NCBI GenBank assembly: GCA_002798255.1
Contig: NWQQ01000021.1
Coordinates: 124,001 to 188,000 of the forward strand
From: Lysobacteraceae bacterium NML95-0200
GTDB taxonomy: Bacteria > Pseudomonadota > Gammaproteobacteria > Xanthomonadales > Xanthomonadaceae
Reading direction: 5' to 3'
Length of the DNA stretch: 64,000 bases
Shown one piece after another: positions 19,549 to 27,240 of this stretch. The number at the start of each line of letters is the position of its first letter. Within the stretch, counting starts at the first letter, position 1. The translations under genes and the position numbers were made by a program. The notes under the pieces are model-generated. The model ran no database searches and was not told the DNA's origin. It saw nothing but the letters and a program-made list of their open reading frames with translations.

Positions 19549-19594
19549 CCCTGATAGCCAAGCACCTCCCCTGCTGCAACCCCGGAAGCTGCCA

Positions 19595-20698
19595 ATGAAA
19601 ATCTGCTCGTTTGAACTGGGACTTTTGCGCACGCCGCTGAAAACGCCGTTCAAGACGGCACTGCGCAGTGTTGACCATGTGGAAGACATCATCGTGCGCA
19701 TCCGCACCGACAGCGGCGAGTCCGGCTGGGGCGGCGCTCCGGCCACGGCGGTGATTACCGGCGATACCCACGGCAGCATCGTCGATGCCATCGAGCGCCA
19801 TATCGCCCCGCAGCTACTGGGGCGCGAAGTGGCCGACCACAACCGCAATATCGCGCAGGTACAGTCGGCCCTGATTCACAACCACAGCGCCAAGGCAGCG
19901 GTGGAAATCGCGCTCTACGACCTGTTCGCGCAGCTTTACAACGCCCCCGCCTATCAACTGCTGGGCGGCGGTGACCCGGTGGTCAGCACCGACATCACCA
20001 TCAGCGTGGACACTATCGACAAGATGGTGGCCGACTCCCTGGCCGCCGTTGAACGTGGTTTTTCCGCACTGAAAATCAAGGTGGGCAAGGACATCGGCGT
20101 AGACATCGAGCGCGTGCGCGCCATCCATACCGCGGTGGAAAACCGCGCCCTGCTGCGCCTGGATGCCAATCAGGGCTGGACAGCCAAACAGGCGGTCTTT
20201 GCCCTGCAACAACTGGAAAACAGCGGCGTGCACCTGGAGCTGGTGGAGCAGCCGGTAAAAGCCAACGACCTTGCCGGTCTGAAGTTCGTCACCGAGCGCG
20301 TCCACACCCCGGTGATGGCCGATGAGTCGGTCTTTGGCACCAGAGAAGTCATCACACTTATCCAGATGCGCGCGGCTGACATCATCAATATCAAGCTGAT
20401 GAAGACCGGCGGCCTGTCTCAAGCCATCCAGATTGCCGACCTTGCCGCGTTGCACGGCATCGACTGCATGATGGGCTGCATGCTCGAGTCCTCGGTCAGC
20501 GTAGCGGCAGCCGCGCATCTTGCCGCAGCCAAGTCACAGGCCATCAGCAAGATTGATTTGGACGGCCCTTCACTGTGCAAAGCCGACCCGGTGGTGAGCG
20601 ATACCCTGTTCAACGAGGCTGAAATCACCCTGGGCAAGCGCCCCGGCTTTGGCGTGGTCGATGTACCGGGGCTGATTGCCATCAAGGAAGTCAAATAA
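19595..20698 (+). CDS. Dipeptide epimerase (L-Ala-D/L-Glu epimerase family)
   Basis: This enolase-superfamily enzyme interconverts L-Ala-D-Glu and L-Ala-L-Glu so that murein peptides can be degraded. The 367-residue protein has the KxK base at Lys160/Lys162 (ALKIKVGK), metal ligands Asp190 (LRLDANQGW), Glu218 (LVEQP) and Asp243 (VMADES), and the second base Lys267 (INIKLMK). MGCMLESSVS matches the C-terminal part of the family. The adjacent NlpC/P60 peptidase supports the substrate; other dipeptides are possible. Confidence 0.92.
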   Translation: MKICSFELGLLRTPLKTPFKTALRSVDHVEDIIVRIRTDSGESGWGGAPATAVITGDTHGSIVDAIERHIAPQLLGREVADHNRNIAQVQSALIHNHSAKAAVEIALYDLFAQLYNAPAYQLLGGGDPVVSTDITISVDTIDKMVADSLAAVERGFSALKIKVGKDIGVDIERVRAIHTAVENRALLRLDANQGWTAKQAVFALQQLENSGVHLELVEQPVKANDLAGLKFVTERVHTPVMADESVFGTREVITLIQMRAADIINIKLMKTGGLSQAIQIADLAALHGIDCMMGCMLESSVSVAAAAHLAAAKSQAISKIDLDGPSLCKADPVVSDTLFNEAEITLGKRPGFGVVDVPGLIAIKEVK

Positions 20699-20784
20699 GC
20701 CCGCTGATGTCACTTCCCCATGTCACACTGCGGACAACGCACTGAAGCCTTGTTCCCCCACATTTCTGACAAACATTCGCTCCC

Positions 20785-21573
20785 ATGAAAAAAATCATCC
20801 CCCGTCTTGCTGCTGTCATCGCCACCGTTATGCTCGCCGCCTGTGCCAGCACTGCCACCCGCCCCACTGCATCGCAAAATGTGCTGCCTTGGCACGATGC
20901 CGGACAAATGATTGTCGTCACCAGCAGCGGCTGGGACGAAATCCACGGCCAGATGCGGTTCTTCGAGCGCGAAAACGGCCAGTGGCAACAACGTGGCGAA
21001 GCGCGCCCGGTGATGCTGGGGCGCGCCGGCTCGGCCTGGGGCATTGGTCTGCATCCGGCGCAGGCAAGCGGCCCGCAAAAACGCGAGGGAGATGGCCGCA
21101 ATCCGGCAGGCGTGTTCAGCATCGGCCCGGCATTTGGCTATCAATCCACCCTGCAAAGCGGCCTGCCGTATCAGCAAATGCAGGGCAGTCACTGGTGCAT
21201 GGATGTCAACGACTCACCGCTCTACAACCAGATTGTCGATAGCCGCGAAGTGGGCGAGGAGGCCGTCAAGGCCTCCAGCGAGCCGATGCGGCTGGACATC
21301 CACAACAGCGGCGACAGCCGCTATCGCTACGGCTTCGTGATTGAGCACAACGCCCAGAACATCCGCGGCATGGGCAGCTGCATCTTCGCCCATCTGTGGG
21401 GTGAGCCCGGCAAAACCACGGCTGGCTGCACCGCGATGGCCGAGCCGGTCATGGTGGCACTGTTGCGACAGCTCGATACCAGCAAACGCCCGGTATTCGT
21501 GCTGATGCCCGAGCATGAATACGACCGCCGCCAGCAGCCATGGGCGCTGCCCAAGCGTGCCGATTTCCGCTGA
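20785..21573 (+). CDS. Lipoprotein with L,D-transpeptidase (YkuD-like) catalytic motif
   Basis: The 262-residue protein has a lipoprotein signal with LAAC (Cys20), so it is membrane-anchored and acts in the periplasm. The C-terminal half resembles L,D-transpeptidase-like proteins: His203 (FAHLWGEPGKTTAGC) and Cys215 in AGCTAM form the HxxxxxxxxxxxGC pattern. Such proteins crosslink or trim murein, though this one belongs to a less studied subgroup and no reaction is assured. It follows the NlpC peptidase and epimerase, and precedes the symporter by 12 bases. Confidence 0.8.
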   Translation: MKKIIPRLAAVIATVMLAACASTATRPTASQNVLPWHDAGQMIVVTSSGWDEIHGQMRFFERENGQWQQRGEARPVMLGRAGSAWGIGLHPAQASGPQKREGDGRNPAGVFSIGPAFGYQSTLQSGLPYQQMQGSHWCMDVNDSPLYNQIVDSREVGEEAVKASSEPMRLDIHNSGDSRYRYGFVIEHNAQNIRGMGSCIFAHLWGEPGKTTAGCTAMAEPVMVALLRQLDTSKRPVFVLMPEHEYDRRQQPWALPKRADFR

Positions 21574-21585
21574 TAACTGCCCGTC

Positions 21586-22863
21586 ATGAAACTCACCCTC
21601 TCTGCCCCCGTCCGCATGCTGCTGGCCTTGTTGCTGGCTGCCGTCATTGGCCTGACCTTGGCTGCACAGTCGCCCGAGCTTGGCAAACAGGTGGCGGCCA
21701 TCGCCCAGCCGATCGGCAAACTCTGGCTCAATGCACTGCAAATGACCGTCGTGCCGCTGGTCGGCACGCTGGTGATTCTCGGTATTGCCACCGCGCGCGA
21801 TGCCGTCACTTCCGGTCGCATCGCCCGCCGCGCCATCATCACCTTTCTGGTACTGCTGGCTTTCTCCGCCAGCTTTGCCGCCTTTATCGCCCCACTGCTG
21901 CTGTCCTTTATCCCGGCAAGTCCGGAGCTGACCCAGGCGCTCAGCGCCAGCCTGCAGGACGGCCATGCCGTGAGTGTGGAACGCCCCAGCCTTGCCACTT
22001 GGCTCACCGGCATCATTCCCAATAACGCCATCCAGGCCGCCGCCAGCAATGCCATGCTGCCGCTGGTGGTGTTCTCGCTGTTTTTCGGCTTTGGCCTCAC
22101 CCGCATCGAGGACAGCCGCCGCCAACGTCTGCTGGAGCTGGTGCAGGCTATTGCCGATGTGATGATTGTCATCGTTGGCTGGATTCTGCTCATCGCCCCC
22201 ATCGGCGTATTTGCCCTGGTGCTGGCGGTCAGTGCCGAAGCCGGCACCGCCACCTTGCGCGCACTCGGCATCTATATCGGCCTGTGCTGCGCGATGTTCC
22301 TGCTGGTGACGGCGCTGGTGTATCCGCTGATTCGCCTATGGACTGGCCGCCCGCTACTGCAATTTGCCCAATCCGTCTTCCCGGCACAGGTGGTGGCGAT
22401 GAGCACCCAATCCTCGCTGGCCTCACTGCCTGCCATGATTGATGTCGCCCACCGCCGCCTCGGCCTGCCACTGCGCACCGTGTCGCTGGTGCTGCCGATG
22501 GGGGTATCGCTGTTCCGCCTGACCAGCCCGGTGCAATACATCACCGTCGCCGCCTTCATCGCCTGGGTCAGTGGTGCCGATATCAGCCTGATGCAATGGG
22601 TCACGGTGGTGCCGCTGGCGGTGATCATCAGCCTGGGCTCGGTTGGCCTGCCCGGCCAGGTCAGCTTCATGGCTACCAATATGCCGGTCACCCAGGCGCT
22701 TGGCCTGCCTGTCGCCCCGCTGGGGCTTCTGGTTTCGGTAGAAACCATCCCCGACGTATTCGCCACCCTCGGCAATGTCACCGCCAATGTCTCAGCCACC
22801 ACCATCGTCGCCGGCAACGAAACTGAAACCACCCCCGCTGACAGCACCCCGGCAGTTGGGTAG
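21586..22863 (+). CDS. Dicarboxylate/amino acid:cation symporter (DAACS family)
   Basis: This is a sodium or proton coupled symporter of the inner membrane. The 425-residue protein has eight or more hydrophobic segments and the family's conserved C-terminal region, with MGVSLFRLTSPVQY and PDVFATLGNVTANVS. The murein-peptide genes upstream make glutamate or related acids a plausible substrate, by inference only. The last 26 bases contain the promoter of the tRNA gene that follows. Confidence 0.9.
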   Translation: MKLTLSAPVRMLLALLLAAVIGLTLAAQSPELGKQVAAIAQPIGKLWLNALQMTVVPLVGTLVILGIATARDAVTSGRIARRAIITFLVLLAFSASFAAFIAPLLLSFIPASPELTQALSASLQDGHAVSVERPSLATWLTGIIPNNAIQAAASNAMLPLVVFSLFFGFGLTRIEDSRRQRLLELVQAIADVMIVIVGWILLIAPIGVFALVLAVSAEAGTATLRALGIYIGLCCAMFLLVTALVYPLIRLWTGRPLLQFAQSVFPAQVVAMSTQSSLASLPAMIDVAHRRLGLPLRTVSLVLPMGVSLFRLTSPVQYITVAAFIAWVSGADISLMQWVTVVPLAVIISLGSVGLPGQVSFMATNMPVTQALGLPVAPLGLLVSVETIPDVFATLGNVTANVSATTIVAGNETETTPADSTPAVG

Positions 22864-22866
22864 AAT
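22838..22866 (+). promoter_or_regulatory. Predicted sigma-70 promoter of tRNA-Ala
   Basis: CTGACA (22838-22843) and TAGAAT (22861-22866) are separated by 17 bases; the -10 box overlaps the symporter stop codon TAG. Transcription would begin about 22873, three bases before the mature tRNA. Confidence 0.75.
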
Positions 22867-22875
22867 CCGGCCTAC

Positions 22876-22951
<76 letters not shown>

Positions 22952-22956
22952 CTATT

Positions 22957-22989
22957 CAAAAAACCAACCGTTCTCGGTTGGTTTTTTTT
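22957..22989. terminator. Bidirectional intrinsic terminator after tRNA-Ala
   Basis: AACCAACCG and CGGTTGGTT form a 9-bp stem with a 4-base loop, flanked by an A-run on the left and eight Ts on the right. It can stop the tRNA transcript on the plus strand and, by symmetry, the defence-like operon coming from the right. Confidence 0.88.
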
Positions 22990-23042
22990 CGCCCGTTCCC
23001 CCAGTGTTGGCGCGGGTTCAGGCCTTGCTGCGACGGACGCCG

Positions 23043-23075
23043 CCGCCCCGGACAGCCCCCTGTCGGGCGGTTTTT
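23043..23075 (+). terminator. Second intrinsic terminator
   Basis: CCGCCC, a CG bulge and GACAG pair with CTGTC-GGGCGG around a CCCC loop, followed by five Ts. I see no gene between 22990 and 23220, so this may be the end of a host transcript displaced by the insertion or a backup terminator. The left attachment site probably lies in this interval, but its core cannot be named without the other end. Confidence 0.7.
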
Positions 23076-23220
23076 CGTTCTCAGCTCCCGCCCATTCTCT
23101 GTTTCTGCGGAGGAGGACTTCGCAACCGCTCCAGCAATGGCGCAGGCTTCCGGCTGCTTGTTCGTGATGGAACCCGCCGTCACGCGGGCGACCCGACGCA
23201 ATCCGATGTCTGGCGCCCTG

Positions 23221-23724
23221 CTACTTGTTCCAGCCGAACTTCCAGATAAGGTAGGCAACGACGAGCCCCCCGACCACAGTCACAAGCCAGGGGTTGCCTG
23301 CGAACCTCGCCAGGGGTGGCAAACCAGCTGCGGCTCCTGGGTGGCCAGTGATGAATTTCCTCGTTACGTCTTCGCCAGCCTCTAAGATATCTACCGGGTC
23401 ATAACCGAAGCCGGGACTAATAAATACAACCCCGCTGGATTCACGATTCAGCCTGTCAATCTCGCGAACACTCTTGCTGTGCAGGTCTTCTCGTTCAACT
23501 TCGTTACGGTGAGTAGTCCGGACGATGTGAATCTTTCGAATCTGTGAGACTGGAATGACCTCGTTTCCACAGATCAGGCTCGTGCCTTTCTTGTAGGGAA
23601 TAACCAATTTCGGTTTCAATTCACTCTCATCGAGGTCTTCAAAGACCTGACGTAACTTGTTAGGCTCTTGCTCGACCGCTATCAGCACTTGGTAAAACGC
23701 CACTCGATCCTCCGTCTCAACCAT
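23221..23724 (-). CDS. Tail-anchored protein of QueC-like operon, unknown function
   Basis: This 167-residue protein is the last gene of the defence-like operon. The ATG at 23724 overlaps the QueC-like stop by eight bases; an upstream extension would lie wholly inside that gene. Residues 1-70 show the pattern ...FEDLDESELKPKLVIPYKKG..ICGNEVI...IRKIHI, which recalls a small domain seen at the N-terminus of some bacterial nucleotide-binding or TIR-like effectors (from memory, unverified). Residues 98-110 read GVVFISPGFGYDP. Residues 143-163 are a single membrane helix ending in WKFGWNK, so the protein is probably tail-anchored with its bulk in the cytosol. Confidence 0.75.
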   Translation of the reverse strand: MVETEDRVAFYQVLIAVEQEPNKLRQVFEDLDESELKPKLVIPYKKGTSLICGNEVIPVSQIRKIHIVRTTHRNEVEREDLHSKSVREIDRLNRESSGVVFISPGFGYDPVDILEAGEDVTRKFITGHPGAAAGLPPLARFAGNPWLVTVVGGLVVAYLIWKFGWNK

Positions 23725-25855
23725 TCGTGACAGGCCGCACATCCCAAACGATGGGCACCTCAGGTCGGTAGCCCACCACGTCGCCACGCTTGATGCTGTT
23801 GTCTAGGTGTTCTGCCAGCGGCTTGTCGTACTTCGCAATCTGCTTGATGGCACGGTCGACGGCGTTGCGGAAGGCGTCCCGGACGTTCTTCCGCTTGTCC
23901 CCAGCCTTGCGTTGCCGCCCTCCGAGGCCTTTGCCACCTTCCATCGCTTTGGTCAGGAAAGCCATTTCCTCCTCGATCTCCTCGATGCGGGCGTGGTCAC
24001 CGGCATCGCGAGCCTCCTCAATCTCGCCCAGCAGCTCGCGGGCTCGCTGCTGCCACTCGCGTAGGGCTTGCCTGTCTGCGACGTCTCCCGCATCGCCCAG
24101 AGGAACGCCTTGGCTCACTTGGAAGCCCTCCTCAATATCTTCCGGTGCCACCCCGGTGTTGGCAGGCAGATCAATGGCGTTGGCCGCGCTTCCAACAGCA
24201 ATCTCATAGACCGATGTCTCCCGATCCGGGAACGCCAGCAACAGGTTGATGTACTCGGCCCCCTTGTCTACGCCCTGGATCAGGATGGTGTGTCGTCCCC
24301 GACCTTGAAAACGTGCCTCCCAGACACCACCGCGCTTTCGGAAGATGTTGTCTGGCAGCTTCTCGGCCGAGACAACGGCGGGCATCGAGACCACCGAACC
24401 GGACTCATAGGCAGTCCGAAGCAGGCAGTCGCCTGGGAGCGTGCGTTCACGAATCTCCTTGCTGTAGCGACTGAGCAGATCATCCAATGCCCCCATCACC
24501 TCGTTGGCATGCCGCTTGTAGAGATCGAACACCCGCTGTGCAGCCTGCCCAGCTTTGTCGTAGTTCAGATACTTGAAGACCCGGCCCACGTCGGGGTAGC
24601 TGGTGACGAACTGCGCCACGTCCGTGAGACCTTTCACCTGATTGGCTCGCTCTAGATAGGCTGCCGCCATGATCTTGTCCACGTTCTTCTTCTGATCTTG
24701 GGCATCGCGGCTCTGGGTGAACACGTCGAACTTGTAGTGTTCGGCCGGATCGTGCTGGTCAGCCTTGGCAGCGAGAACAGCAAATCTGCGGTCGATGCAT
24801 TGCGAGCAGCCTCCGCAGTGGGTGTGCTGGTTCGTCATCTCCCAGGTGTGGGTGCAGGTCATCGAATGCTTGATCAGGTCGTGGCAACCAGCGTCCATAA
24901 TGACCTTGACGATGTCCGCCTTTGTTTTCCAGATGTAGAGGTTCTCGACTGCGAAGGGCTCACCTGCCACCAATGAAAGCAGGTCTTGGAAGCCTTTCAT
25001 CACTCTAGGGTGCGTTGTCCTTGTGGCACGGCCGCCGACCACCTGAGCGCACACCGGAAGATTCAGGCTGATCACGCCGTTCTCGTAGAAGCGGACACTC
25101 TTGAGGTTGAGCATCCGGGCAATCGTCGCGCCGATGGAGACGTACAGGAACGACCGGCTGCGCTGGGTGTACTCGCGGTTCAGTTCTTTGGTCTTGTGGA
25201 CGCGAACGGTAATGCGGTGCGGCACGTTGTCGCCTGCTTTCGCGGCCAGCATCTCTTCGAGTACGCGGTGTCGCTTGTTTAGCTTGGAGGTCGACTTGTG
25301 GGTGACCAAGAGCACGCGCCGCTTTTGGTTCATAACCTCATCGATGGCGCCGGCAAGAGAGTCCAGTCCGCCGGAGAACATCACCACCTGCTCCGGCATC
25401 CCGTACATCTGCTGGGTGTCATTGAACTCTAGGTACTCCTGGAACTGGTGATCCTGGTCGAGTTTGACGAAGTCGAACTGGTACTGGTCGTCGGACAGGA
25501 ACCCGAGCGTCGAGCACAGCGTTTCCTGCACCACCGCACTGTTCCAAAAATCGGGATTGCGCACCGGAACCACGAAGTGCAGGTCGCGTCGCCAGCCATC
25601 ACCAAAGGAATCGACATCGTCCGCACCGCGTCTGACTACCTGATCAGCGCTGTAAACGTAGGTGGCGATCTCTAGCAGGTCGTGAAACAGCGGCGGAACG
25701 CCACGAAACATTTTGGTGTGGACGTCTTCGATGCGCAGGGTGATGTTGCCGTGCCCGGCCTTGCCGGAGAGCCGCAGCCGCAGGTCGCGTGAGGGATCTT
25801 CGCTGATGCCTTTTGCAGACGCATTGCCGCACAGAACGTATCGCTTATCTTGCAT
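23717..25855 (-). CDS. QueC-like PP-loop protein with C-terminal helical/winged-helix-like module
   Basis: The 712-residue protein has a QueC-like core: the PP-loop SGGLDS at 161-166 and zinc-type cysteines 334, 347, 350 and 353 (CGGCSQC). Housekeeping QueC makes 7-cyano-7-deazaguanine and is only about 230 residues. Here about 150 residues precede the PP-loop and about 350 follow the zinc site. The C-terminal part (about 505-712) has VWEARFQGRG...EYINLLLAFPDRE, a charged helical hairpin (599-638) and LGGRQRKAGDKRKNVRDAF. I recognise this as similar to a module at the C-terminus of large bacterial signalling ATPases and cyclases. QueC-like relatives in defence are QatC (Qat) and Cap9 (type IV CBASS). 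No queD, queE or queF lies nearby, so a queuosine role is unlikely. The ATG overlaps the upstream gene by 11 bases. Confidence 0.85.
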   Translation of the reverse strand: MQDKRYVLCGNASAKGISEDPSRDLRLRLSGKAGHGNITLRIEDVHTKMFRGVPPLFHDLLEIATYVYSADQVVRRGADDVDSFGDGWRRDLHFVVPVRNPDFWNSAVVQETLCSTLGFLSDDQYQFDFVKLDQDHQFQEYLEFNDTQQMYGMPEQVVMFSGGLDSLAGAIDEVMNQKRRVLLVTHKSTSKLNKRHRVLEEMLAAKAGDNVPHRITVRVHKTKELNREYTQRSRSFLYVSIGATIARMLNLKSVRFYENGVISLNLPVCAQVVGGRATRTTHPRVMKGFQDLLSLVAGEPFAVENLYIWKTKADIVKVIMDAGCHDLIKHSMTCTHTWEMTNQHTHCGGCSQCIDRRFAVLAAKADQHDPAEHYKFDVFTQSRDAQDQKKNVDKIMAAAYLERANQVKGLTDVAQFVTSYPDVGRVFKYLNYDKAGQAAQRVFDLYKRHANEVMGALDDLLSRYSKEIRERTLPGDCLLRTAYESGSVVSMPAVVSAEKLPDNIFRKRGGVWEARFQGRGRHTILIQGVDKGAEYINLLLAFPDRETSVYEIAVGSAANAIDLPANTGVAPEDIEEGFQVSQGVPLGDAGDVADRQALREWQQRARELLGEIEEARDAGDHARIEEIEEEMAFLTKAMEGGKGLGGRQRKAGDKRKNVRDAFRNAVDRAIKQIAKYDKPLAEHLDNSIKRGDVVGYRPEVPIVWDVRPVTNG

Positions 25856-26633
25856 CGCTGCGCGCCCCCGCTTTCAACTCGTCCTTCATCTTTTTCAGCG
25901 CATAGCCTGCGAATCCGTCCGACGATTTTCTGGAAATATCACCGCCCTCATGAAACCGGTGCTTTGAGAACCACTCGCTTGAAAACTTCTCGACGATGAC
26001 CGACGCCTCTCGGGTGTGGGTCTCCAGAGCTGCATTGAACTGGGCCGATTGATTCATCGTCGCAAAGCGCATTCCATCGCCAAGCTGGGTGTTTACGACC
26101 TTGCTCAGGAAATACTGCAGCCCTTCATTGGCCAGCCGGGCAAAAAATCGCCGGGAGAAGTCGCCAAACTCCTTCGGCTTGCCCAAGTCTGCGAGCGCCG
26201 CCCGCATTGTGTCCGGGTCGGACGAAAAGAGTGATTGCAGTTTGGGGGCGAGGACATCGTTGACGGCACCGACGATAGCCCGATTGGCAAGGTCTCCGAG
26301 GTCTGATCGCTGGCCATTGCCCTCTACGCGCCGATCAAGTGCCTCCGTGATCGCCGTGGTCACATCGATGAGGGAGGGGTCGGCAGGTAGATGGATGCCC
26401 ACTGCCGCAAGGTGCTGGTGGATATCGGGTTTCTTGGCGGCAATGGCCATCTGGGTCATCAGCCAAACGGCCTCGGTGTAGCCCACATCGTCCATCACGA
26501 AGGAGAAGGCCTTTTCGGCCGCAGTGATGGTGGCATTGGCGATTTGGGAGACGTCAGCACCGGCGGCGATCAGTTCGATGACCTCCTTCCACGCCTTCGT
26601 TCTTGGTAGTACCCCGAGCCGAACATGCCCCAT
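25845..26633 (-). CDS. Met-Gly-starting partner protein of QueC-like gene, unknown function
   Basis: I do not recognise a named family with certainty. The 262-residue protein starts MGHVRLGVLPRTKAWKEVI and is predicted largely helical, with many Ala/Leu/Asp turns and no membrane segment. GAGGGG eight bases before the ATG supports this start over the TTG one codon earlier. Initiator Met is normally removed before Gly, leaving an N-terminal glycine. In QueC-like defence systems a partner protein with an N-terminal glycine has been reported as the target of 7-deazaguanine conjugation (recall, to be verified). The position directly before the QueC-like gene matches qatB before qatC, but sequence similarity to QatB is not evident by eye. 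Confidence 0.8.
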   Translation of the reverse strand: MGHVRLGVLPRTKAWKEVIELIAAGADVSQIANATITAAEKAFSFVMDDVGYTEAVWLMTQMAIAAKKPDIHQHLAAVGIHLPADPSLIDVTTAITEALDRRVEGNGQRSDLGDLANRAIVGAVNDVLAPKLQSLFSSDPDTMRAALADLGKPKEFGDFSRRFFARLANEGLQYFLSKVVNTQLGDGMRFATMNQSAQFNAALETHTREASVIVEKFSSEWFSKHRFHEGGDISRKSSDGFAGYALKKMKDELKAGARSDAR

Positions 26634-26668
26634 CAAGGATTCCCCTCAGTGAAATCAAAGCATCGCGA

Positions 26669-26902
26669 TCACTCGTTGCGGTTCACGACCACGATGCTCC
26701 GCGCTTTTCTTGCCTCTTTCCTCAAGTACCCCTTGCGCACCAACTGCGCGATTTGTTCATGAGCGCTGGCATGGCTGATTTCCAGGGCTTCGGCCAATTC
26801 CTTGACAGTGGGCGGCAGACCCGTGGTGTCGAGAATTTGGCAAATCGCCCGCAGCGTTCTTGCCTGCGGCTCCGTAATGTCTTCGGTCTTTCGCTTGCTC
26901 AT
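26669..26902 (-). CDS. LexA-type winged-helix DNA-binding protein, no peptidase domain
   Basis: The 77-residue protein matches the N-terminal DNA-binding domain of LexA: LRAICQILDTTGLPPTVKEL, then LEISHASAHEQIAQLVRKGYL. The self-cleaving peptidase half is missing, so it cannot respond to RecA the way LexA does. GAGGAG seven bases before the ATG at 26902 supports the start; an upstream in-frame ATG would add nine residues but lacks a good site. Its promoter contains a perfect palindrome, which suggests it represses itself and the three downstream genes. The trigger for release is unknown. Confidence 0.85.
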   Translation of the reverse strand: MSKRKTEDITEPQARTLRAICQILDTTGLPPTVKELAEALEISHASAHEQIAQLVRKGYLRKEARKARSIVVVNRNE

Positions 26903-26927
26903 GGCATGGCTCCTCACCGATTTGAAC

Positions 26928-26956
26928 AATATATGACCTGATGAACATCAGGTCAA
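26928..26956 (-). promoter_or_regulatory. Promoter with embedded palindromic operator of QueC-like operon
   Basis: On the minus strand TTGACC (26951-26956) and TATATT (26928-26933) are 17 bases apart. Almost the whole spacer is the perfect inverted repeat GACCTGATG-TT-CATCAGGTC (26935-26954). A bound dimer would block RNA polymerase. The downstream LexA-type protein is the obvious candidate ligand. The palindrome is not the E. coli-type CTG-N10-CAG SOS box. Confidence 0.85.
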
Positions 26957-27240
26957 TTGAGGCGACCCGAGACGAACCACACTCTTTCGGCTGTGACTGG
27001 GATGTGTGTCGTTAGCCCTACGGCGTGGATCGGCGTCCCTCCTCCGTCCGGCGCAGTGACTACGCGCTTCTGTTCGACGAGCTCGCAGGCATCGACGTGC
27101 TCGGCGAACGGTTCCTGGGCGCACTGGCGCAGTCTCTACGCCATCCCGCTGCCGAGCCACGCCACTCTGAGAACCACAGTCTTCGGACAAGTGCTTGCGT
27201 CAACGTCGCCCAAAGAAATCTGTCTGAAATCTCGCTCTCC
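26953..27240 (-). pseudogene. Possible decayed coding fragment upstream of QueC-like operon
   Basis: On the minus strand one frame stays open from about 27240 to a TGA at 26953-26955, interrupted only by TAG at 27136-27138. It reads coding-like: ...VVLRVAWLGSGMA, stop, then RLRQCAQEPFAEHVDACELV and ending ERVWFVSGRLN. There is no start codon or ribosome-binding site after the internal stop. The end of the frame overlaps the -35 box of the next promoter. I do not know the family. The rest of the 26957-27328 interval holds no gene I can support, and weaker frames on the plus strand look like shadows. Confidence 0.35.

Noticed and set aside
23717-25855. Housekeeping queuosine synthesis gene queC
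   Set aside because: Three times too long, no queD/queE/queF nearby, a regulator and partner typical of defence loci, and position on a mobile element.
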